Shown piece after piece: positions 56,305 through 64,000 of a stretch of DNA of 64,000 bases. The translations under genes and the position numbers were made by a program. The stretch spans positions 22,960,501 to 23,024,500 of the forward strand of contig JASXTE010000015.1 in the NCBI GenBank assembly GCA_030280995.1, in the 5' to 3' direction. The first letter of the stretch is position 1, and every line of letters begins with the position of its first letter. The notes beneath the pieces are model-generated. The model worked only from the letters and a program-made list of their open reading frames with translations. It did no database searches and was not told the DNA's origin. Source of the DNA: Hemileia vastatrix. Lineage: Eukaryota; Basidiomycota; Pucciniomycetes; Pucciniales; Zaghouaniaceae.

Positions 56305-57254
56305 GCTAATATTTTATGGAAGTGAACTCTGTTCTTCGCCCGAAGAACAGAGTTCATCCTCCTATTTTCACACTCTGTTTGCACCAATCTCCATCCCTTT
56401 CAATTCTATCAACACATGCTTGTCTTCTCAACTGTTTTTACAGAATTGAAAACTATGTTTCAGCTAATATTTTATGGAAGTGAACTCTGTTCTTCGCCCG
56501 AAGAACAGAGTTCATCCTCCTATTTTCACACTCTGTTTGCACCAATCTCCATCCCTTTCAATTCTATCAACACATGCTTGTCTTCTCTCCCCATGCCTTT
56601 CGCTATCCTCCCAGCCCCATTGTATGCCATCCTCTTTTGATCCCCATTTCACCCCTCTCAACCTCTCCCAGACCCTTTTCTTCATTTAAAATGCCTCGGA
56701 ACCCTTAATCTTCCCTTCCAACTCTTTCCCAACCTTTTTGCTACCCCATTTATCTAGTCATAAAATAAGTATATAATTTTTTCAATTCTTGAAAATAATA
56801 CAATTAATAATATAAATGCACAAAATAACCTTTCATGAACAAATTGACATATTTCAAATTGTAGTTTCTCCATGTATTTCTGGCCAAAGAAACTTATATA
56901 ATAATGTCACATGGTATCTTGCCGGATCTATACATTGCTCATCTTTTTTTTAAAAATTGCAAAGAAACTGCTTAAATAGTTTTAAATATGTATTTTTCAG
57001 ATTAATTTGAGTGTGATCTGCACTGTATTAAAATTTCTATAAAAAAATCTCATTCTTTATATCTCAAGATTTGTTCAAAGTATTATTTCCTATGCTTCAT
57101 TAAATGTTCAAGTTATATTCATATTGAGTTCACCAGAATGTCAATATTTTTTCTTGGTGGTTTCATCACTAATTCAATGTGGGCACAAAAAGATATGAAT
57201 TAGGGTTCAAGGTTGCGGACTTGCTAGCAAGTCCGCCCCCCATATTGCATGGTG
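56305..57254 (+). repeat. Module Y of H2, partly duplicated, ending in a MITE-type terminus
   Basis: The first 105-155 bases are present twice (from 56305 and from 56462), each with the 32-nt hairpin (56324-56355, 56482-56513). Homology to H1 module Y runs to about 56745, is broken by about 370 bases of unrelated AT-rich DNA, and resumes at about 57115 to the terminus CATATTGCATGGTG at 57254. Confidence 0.75.
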
Positions 57255-57261
57255 AGATATA

Positions 57262-57545
57262 GAATTTTTTTGACTTGTAAATATTTTTGTGATACCCGTC
57301 CCTTACTTCAATAAAATCCATGGGGGGTTGTGCCAAAATTTTTTATAAGACTTGTGAAATTCTTGACATGTAAGAATTTTTAGGATACCGGTAAAATGCA
57401 GGGGGTAGTAAAGCCAAATTTTCATATAAAACTTTCAAGATTCATGACATGAAAGAATTTTTGTGATACCCACCCCTTACTTCAAAAAAATCCAGGGGTG
57501 GGGGATTGTCAAATTTTCAAAGGAGACTTGAAAATTTTATTTAAA
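57262..57545. repeat. Three degenerate tandem copies of an about 90-bp unit
   Basis: Each copy contains GACATG(A/T)AAGAATTTTTGTGATACCC or a variant, a CCCTTACTTCAA block and a GGGGG-rich block, then ATTTTC/TATAAGACTT. The copies start at about 57268, 57363 and 57444. Confidence 0.65.
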
Positions 57546-57655
57546 AAAAGAATATCTATTATTAAAATACGATATTTCAAGAAATACAGAAAATAATTGT
57601 AAAATTTATGTACAAATAAATATGAACACATGAAGTGTGAAAGAAATAAAAGAAA

Positions 57656-59053
57656 CTAGTCAACAAAAAATTTCATTAAACGTTCTATTTCTTCAACAGA
57701 TTTGTTTGCTTTAATGCATTCGATCAAGAAATCTTTCTTTTTAGAACTTTCTTGGAGATCATGCTTATACTTCATCTGTTCCATTAAGTTTTGATGCTCG
57801 AGTGTTTTTTCCTTATTTTTGGATTTTTCAATACTAAGAGTTAACTCAAACTTCTTCTCCTCCAAATCTTGGGCCCTACGATCCTTCTGTAAAGAGAGCT
57901 CAAACTTCTTCTCCTCCAAATCTTGGATCCGATCATCCTTCCATAAGGAGAGCTCATACTTCCTCTCTTCCAAATCTTGTACTCTGTCATCCCTCCTTAA
58001 AGAGAGCTCGTATTTCTTCTTTTCAAAGCTCAGTGTCTCTTTGGCAATTTCCACTTGTTCTAGAGTAAGAATAAAAATTAACATAAAGTAGAAGAAAAGC
58101 AGAGTAAAGTAATAAGAGGTATGATATCACTTACCAGCATCACGTTTCTCTAAAAACTGTTCCATCGAAGAAAAAGGTGTTTGTGATGAAGTATCACTTT
58201 TTCGTCTTCTTTGGGAGAGGAAATTTAGACTAGTTGAAGCCCTTCTCTTTTTGTTCAACGTAGCATTTTCCTCCTCATCATTGTCACTAGCTTCAGACTC
58301 AGTTGATTGAGGATCCTGGGTTTGTTCATCAGCCTTTTAAGAAATAAGAAAATTATAAGTAAATAAAAAAATAGAATTGATAAGATAAAAGAAACAGACC
58401 TGATTTAGATTGGGTTGGGTTAAATCGCCAATAGGATCAATAGCAAAGCTATCTAGATTCGTAGAATTTAGAAGAGGGGAGGCTTGAGTGGAGGAAGAGG
58501 ATGGGAAAAGATTTGCTTCGACATCATGTTCGGAGATAGGATCTTCTCCATCCAACATGTTTACAGGATTAACATCGGCTCGCTCTCCAAAAATTGCATC
58601 CATCTCTTTAAAGTAAGGACATAAAGAATCAAGTTTATTGTCTATGGATTTTATACCCTTAGTTATATCAATGTCAGTAACCCCAAAACCAGTGGAAGAT
58701 GAAAGAGCCTTTGCCTTCTTGTATTTTGCTCGATAATGCTTGAAGCGTTCAGACATCTGTTTAGGCAAAAGATCAATCCTTCCCTTGGTCTTATTGCGTA
58801 ATTCATTTGCCATTAGAAGATAGCCATTAACTTTTGATGTGGGGGGCCGTCCTACTTTAGTGGCATACTCAGTACCAAAACAAGAATCATAGTTAGATTT
58901 GGTTTTCAGCCAGTTGATAAGAATGAGATGATCATCTTTTTTTAATTGAACAGTCTTTGATTTCTTGGCTGAGCGGGGAAAAGAGGAAGTAGTGGGAATT
59001 GAAGAACAACTGGGTGATAGCTGCCTTTGAGAAGATCTAGGATGACGAGGCAT
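57656..59053 (-). CDS. SANT/coiled-coil accessory protein of H2
   Basis: Exons (minus) 59053-58400, 58333-58135, 58059-57656, with canonical introns of about 66 and 75 bases. Starts MPRHPRSSQRQLSPSCSS. The N-terminal trihelix/SANT-like domain has LKKDDHLILINWLKTKSNYD, CFGTEYATKVGRPPTSKVNG and RFKHYRAKYKKAK; an acidic Ser-rich middle (STESEASDNDEEE) is followed by a basic patch (RRRKSD); the C-terminal coiled coil contains four near-identical 17-residue units of the form (K/R)KYELSL..DDR.QDLEE; the end is KKDFLIECIKANKSVEEIE. No stop or frameshift. It likely binds the element ends and brings in the transposase, as Myb-like proteins do in other Harbinger elements. Confidence 0.85.
57845..58010 (-). 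repeat. 51-bp coding minisatellite in the accessory gene
   Basis: Three to four tandem 51-base units encoding the 17-residue coiled-coil repeat. The relic at 14490-14630 has a single unit, so the array expanded in H2. Confidence 0.8.
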
Positions 59054-59404
59054 GTTATTATAAATGAAGATGAAAAGGAGCAGAAACAAGCAGATGAGAT
59101 AGCGAGATGAAAAGGAGAAGAATCAAATAGATGAAATGGGGAGAAATTCTGAGCGGATAGAATGAACAGGATGGGATGAGAATGGAAGTGCGCAGCAAGG
59201 TAGAAGGCTGGGATATCCAGAAAGTTGTCCAAGATGTGGTTATGGAAAATTGAGTAAATAAATGTCGGATAAGAGGTGAACATTGACACGTAAAGTGTCT
59301 AATAACCCAATTATTAGCAAAAATAATTGCGGAAGATAATTGGGGTATAAGGATTATTTTCCGCAATTAATTTAATTGCGGATCGGTCAACATTGATACC
59401 CCCT

Positions 59405-59877
59405 ATTGTGAAACCCTCAATCTTGAGTGAGTAATCTTCCATATCCTGAGCTTTACCTTTTCTTTCTAATCATAAAGCACTGCATATTTGGCTTGATTTA
59501 TAATTTCTTATTTTCTAGTTCTGTATTTTATCCTCCTTACATATTTCTATCACCAATTGGTATCCCTAGAATTGTATTTAAGTGTTTTAACGTTTATCTA
59601 AGTGTGAAACCTGTAAAATCACTTGAATCTGCTTCTTAAATCTATATTATATCTTTAGTTCTAACCATAATTTCCTTAAGTACATATCATGCTCTTTTTA
59701 CTTTAGCTTTTAATCACCACAGCTTTTATATCTATACTGCACTATAAAAATGTGCATAAATATTCTACTTTTTCTGCACTTTTGAAAACCCCTTTTTTGC
59801 GCTTTCATAACCATTGTTCATAGCAACTCCTTTGTTTCTCATTCTGCACACTGAGACATTTTTTACATTACTGCAAG
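59405..59877. other. Spacer, nothing recognised
   Basis: AT-rich, starting with the ATT duplication of H2. No open frame worth calling. Confidence 0.5.
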
Positions 59878-61650
59878 ATGTTTACCACACCACACTTTGA
59901 TATATCTTTGTTTATACTAATTATTTTATATATGTTCTTCCTTGCATTCACCTCCACACTTCTACACCTACACATCAACTTCCCACCTAACTCTGCACAC
60001 CCTCATCTCCACAATCCCACTTTGCACATCTCCAAGCCCCTCTTTGGTAAGTTCCTCTTTGTTTTTTTCTTTAACTTTCTTTATTTCAACCTAAATCACA
60101 ACCTCCACCCACAACCTCCATCTGTCCACCCTCACACCTCAAAATTTACCCTCTTTTACAGTAAGCTTATTCATTTTTATTTTGGTCCAGACTTTTTTTT
60201 CACATCACTCACCTTTCTTTTCATCACCCACATTCACACTTAAGTCTCAAAACCCACCACCACCAACTTTTCCCACCTCCACACCCACCACACCCCTACC
60301 TCATCTCGCCCACCCACCCACCCATCTCACCATGCTCTTTGCTCACAACAAAAAACCTACCAATCACCCCACCTTCAACCCAGGAGAGATCCAGGTCACT
60401 TTCCAGAAATAAACAGACTACACAAGGTATGTTTATCTTAATTTTTTTTTTTTTTTGTTACACCTCTCACTCACTTCCACACCTCCACCCTCCAGACCCT
60501 TGGCTTTACCCCACAACCCCATGCCCCTCCATATCCTCATACTTAATAAGTCTTCTGTTTAATTTTTGTTTATTCTTTCCCCCCTCCCACCACCCCATTT
60601 TCACCTTTCTCCCTTTCACCCCACCACCTCCCACATCCCCTCCAAAAACCCCCACCACCTCCACCAGACCACCTCCACCACCTCCAACAATTCTCTCCAC
60701 CTGACCTCCACCCCTCCACATCCACCCCATCCACCTCAGCCTCATCCAACAACCCCCTCCACCTTCACCACCTTCACCCCTTTCACTGGACCACCCCCAC
60801 CACCTCCAAGATCACCCACCTCTAACCAATGTGTAAGTTAAATCTTAATTTTTTTTCACTTGGCTCAACACATGCTCCTTCACCTCCACCTGCACAGCTT
60901 GCATCCACCCTCACCTTCCCCACCTCCCCCACCTCTTCACCAACCTTAACTTGTATCACCCATCCTACAACTTCCACCCCCACCCTCCCATCCTCCACCT
61001 CACCAACTAATTCAATTTCCCACCTTCCCATGTATCCACTTCAATGGTATGTATTTTCCTTTTTTTTATTTGTTTTAATTTTTTTCATCTTACTCACCTC
61101 ACTCACCTCCACCTCTTCACATTGCACCCATTTCAACCAACTTGTCCTCCCACTCACCTTTCCACCTTTCCCGCCTCCAAAATCAACTACACCCACTCAC
61201 CTCACCTCCACCTCACTTTCCCCAGCCCCCAGCCACATATTTTCTTTCCTCCACCTCCACCCACCCACCTTGCTCTCCTCGTAACCCAATTATGCACCAC
61301 CCCACCCACCCACCTCACACCCCTCCACCCTCACTTCTCTCATTCACTCTCCTCAGCTACCACCCACCCACCTTTCTCCTTCTAACTCCAACTCCACCCA
61401 TCCTACCCATCAGCTCTCACCACCAACCTCTACCCACCCCACCAATCTACCTTTCACCCCTCCACCTCTTCCCAACCCACCTCTTCCCAATCCACCTCTT
61501 CTCAACTCCACCTCAACCTTAATAACAACCACCATTACTCCACCAACTCCACCTTTTCCAACCTCCAATGTGCCCCACCAAACTAATTCTTAAATTGAAG
61601 TAGTGGAGAAACCAAGGTCAGAACTGTGGGCAATGGTCAGTGTTATTGTA
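59878..61650 (+). other. CACC-rich locus with repeated intron-like signals, possible multi-exon gene
   Basis: Not recognised. The ATG at 59878 opens MFTTPHFDISLFILIILYMF, a signal-peptide-like start followed by Pro/His/Thr-rich sequence to a GTAAGT donor at 60047. Further donors GTATGT or GTAAGT occur near 60427, 60833, 61047 and 61648, each followed by a T-rich stretch like a fungal intron and then by CCACCTCCAC-rich blocks. It could be a secreted Pro/Thr/His-rich protein, a decayed gene or a pyrimidine-biased repeat. No single frame stays open over 130 codons. Confidence 0.3.
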
Positions 61651-64000
61651 AGTAAAAAATTCTGCCTCTCTTTTGCATTCACTACATTGCCTGCTCATTT
61701 TCATTTAAAAAATTAATAAGAGCTATAAAATGACTGCTTTGGTAGTGAGTGACCAACAAGTTTGAGATAATTATTTAAAGGTAAAGTCCTCAAGAAATAA
61801 CTAATAGTGTATTCTGTTCCAGATCTGAGACAAGTGATTTTGAAAAGAAAGAAAATTAGAAGCTACCATGAGAAACATAATAATGGTAGAACTAAGACTC
61901 ACCTTGATTAAAAATTAAGACAAGCTTGACAATAAGGTTTTGAGAGTGCCTTTGCAGGTTGCTAATAGGGTCTAACTGAGCTTCACCTTTCTGCTATGCA
62001 CCCAAACCCATTAAATATGGTTTGAGAATGAGGGAGGTAAATTCTGCGGCCCAGTCAAGAAACCAATGGTGCACAGATATCCCAAAGGGGATTAGGCTGG
62101 GAAAAAGCACCATAGAAAATAATATATAAAGGTTTATGCTTCTTTCAAGCACAAAAATTGAAGCCCTCCTTTATATTGAAAAGCCAATATGGAGATCATG
62201 TCCAAAAAAAATTAAATAAACACAGGCATATAGACAAGATTAATTAGTTTTAAGTCATCTGGAGTTCTAGAGAGCTGACTTACTAGACATTAAATTCAAA
62301 CATTTTTGGCATGCTGATCAAGCTATTACTTATTTTATAGGCTAAACTGAAATTAGTGATAATCAAAAATGATATAAATATTTAAAAGATAGCATATTAA
62401 ACTAAAAAACATTTCTTATTCAACTAAAATCCTCACAAAATTTCAATTTTACAAAATACTTCCAGAAATTTGATTACACACAAGTGCACACACAATTCAG
62501 ATTCCAGATACAAATCCTTTAAATTCTGATTTCAAAAAAAACCTATGCTGTAAAACCATACCCTCACCCTATATATTTTCATATGGAAAAAATTGAAAAA
62601 ATCTATAATCAACATGATATTAAAGGAAAATTGAACCACCATATGCAATTTATGCATAATTTTCACTCCATATAAAACATTCAGGAAATTCAGAATTCCT
62701 AATGAGATTCCATTTTATGAATATTCCACATGAATCACCCAAAAGTTATTGATACATCTGAAAGCTAGAAGAATTTATGGGAACCACATATAAACCCTAA
62801 AAAAAATTTGATTCTGAATCCATTTCTTGTAAAATTTTGACTCCCCATAGACAAAAACTGATTTCTGAATCAACACAAAGCTCAAAAGATTCTGATTTGT
62901 CAAAATACTCCCAAAAATTCTGATTCTACAAAAAGGCGCACAAAAATATGAATGCAGATGAAATTACATGAAACTCTGATCACAGAAACAGGTCCCTGAA
63001 ATTCTTATTCCACTAAAATCACATGTTTCACATGGGTCACATATTCTTGTAAAATTAATAATATTTTTTTCATCATATTAATTTATTATTCAGTTGATAG
63101 TTTGAGTAACACAAATAAAAAGCTTGATCTTAATAAGGAGAATTTACTTGTAAATATTTTCATATCCTATCTTCAATTTCATTTTTATCACAACAACAAG
63201 AAAATTATTCAGCATTAAATTTTAGATGAATTAATTTGTAATAAAGTTAATTATATAATTATTCTTTAAATCACTTCAACGCTAAATTAAGCATTTTATG
63301 GACATAGACATATATAATAGTGATATGTAGCAAGAAATAATAACATTGGATGATCTTAAAAATTAAGATTTTTTTTGATTTTTCCATAGATAAATTTAAA
63401 AGGGAAATAATCTTGTTTCATATTTTTTTGGAAGACTTATCTAGACTTTTTGAAATAGCTTAAACATTAAAAATAAGCACAAAAATCAATGGAAAAGTTA
63501 TTAATATGTGCATTGATGATTTTAATGAGAAAAAATGCATTTTTTTTTGCAATAAAAACTACTGGACTTATCTAATTGAAAAGGTTTCATTCTTATTTAT
63601 ATAAATATATATTATCATTCATGGAGTGTAATAAGCTATACTTTTTGTTGAATCTAGTTTTATATTTCAGTTATGAAAAACTATTATACCAATTTTAATG
63701 ATGAAAAGACACAATAAATTCAATTTCAGAAGAGAATATATCTCTCTTTAAATTTAATTATTGTAACAAGGGAGTTTTCTCTAAAATTTACAGCCATTAC
63801 TATAAGGCATTATTAAATTAAATTTTCTTTTCTTTTATTGAACTTAAATTTTTCTAAGTATTATTCCAGTAAAAAAATTAGCTTTCAAAATATGATGGTG
63901 AATATTTTTGGATGAAGGTGATGGTTGTGAAAGTTAAGAATGAAATTTCATGTTTAAAATTTAAAATCTAACTTGAAATGAAAAAAAGATTATGCTTGAT
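61651..64000. other. AT-rich terminal region, no gene recognised
   Basis: No convincing open frame or element end. At 62440-63010 loosely repeated phrases (AAATTCTGATT, CAAAATACT, GCACAC) recur about every 90-150 bases, suggesting an old degenerate tandem array. Confidence 0.5.

Larger units (their letters stand above)
53893..59404. mobile_element. H2: PIF/Harbinger-type element, apparently intact
   Basis: 5512 bp with ends AGGGGGTATCAATGTT then GATCCGCAATTA, flanked by ATT (53890-53892, 59405-59407). Subterminal CCGCAATTAA palindromes lie at both ends. Contents: DDE transposase (+), modules X and Y, a tandem repeat, and the accessory gene (-). No lesion was seen in either gene. Confidence 0.88.

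Noticed and set aside
51028..57254. A simple 6.2-kb transposon bounded by the inverted MITE-type ends
   Set aside because: No matching target duplication (TTT versus AGA), and it would cut through both H1 and H2, whose own termini and ATT duplications are clear.

Overview
The window looks like an AT-rich, transposon-dense piece of a filamentous basidiomycete genome, most likely a rust fungus (Pucciniales). The basis is Ty3/gypsy chromoviruses with chromodomains, a Tet-like 2OG-Fe(II) oxygenase of the type expanded in rusts, PIF/Harbinger transposases with a Myb/SANT-like partner, and one secreted GH5 endoglucanase split by many introns of about 45-90 nt. The species is inference. I found no rRNA, tRNA, CRISPR array or bacterial-style operon.

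Layout. 1-4613: 3' part and LTR of chromovirus A1 (+), inserted in the gag of chromovirus B2 (-, 4614-8195). 8196-10773: decayed Copia pol and LTR. 11116-16000: two MITEs, an (ATT)n tract and a Harbinger accessory-gene relic broken by a solo LTR. 17231-27270: decayed chromovirus A2 (-), carrying a MITE in its integrase and a solo LTR inside its 5' LTR. 27276-36423: complete chromovirus B (-) with 1128-bp LTRs and target duplication GAAGT. 36680-40724: two solo LTRs and a stack of MITEs nested in one another. 42184-44111: the only convincing host gene, a 13-exon GH5 endoglucanase. 44800-46320: a 5'-truncated LINE and a Copia RNase H fragment. 46333-53128 (H1) and 53893-59404 (H2): two Harbinger-type elements, both with ATT target duplications. 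59878-61650: a CACC-rich, intron-like repetitive locus. The rest is AT-rich with nothing recognised.

How the genes work together. Each Harbinger element pairs a DDE transposase with a divergent SANT/coiled-coil protein that probably recognises the repeated motifs at the termini. H1 also carries a Tet-like dioxygenase gene between these two genes; such enzymes oxidise 5-methylcytosine, so H1 may carry its own counter to methylation-based silencing. This is the most interesting system in the window. The second is an alternative-frame coiled-coil ORF overlapping gag, which stays open in three separate chromovirus copies. Most transposon genes are broken (nonsense codons, frameshifts, nested insertions). 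H2 looks intact by eye, and H1 is damaged at only two visible points.
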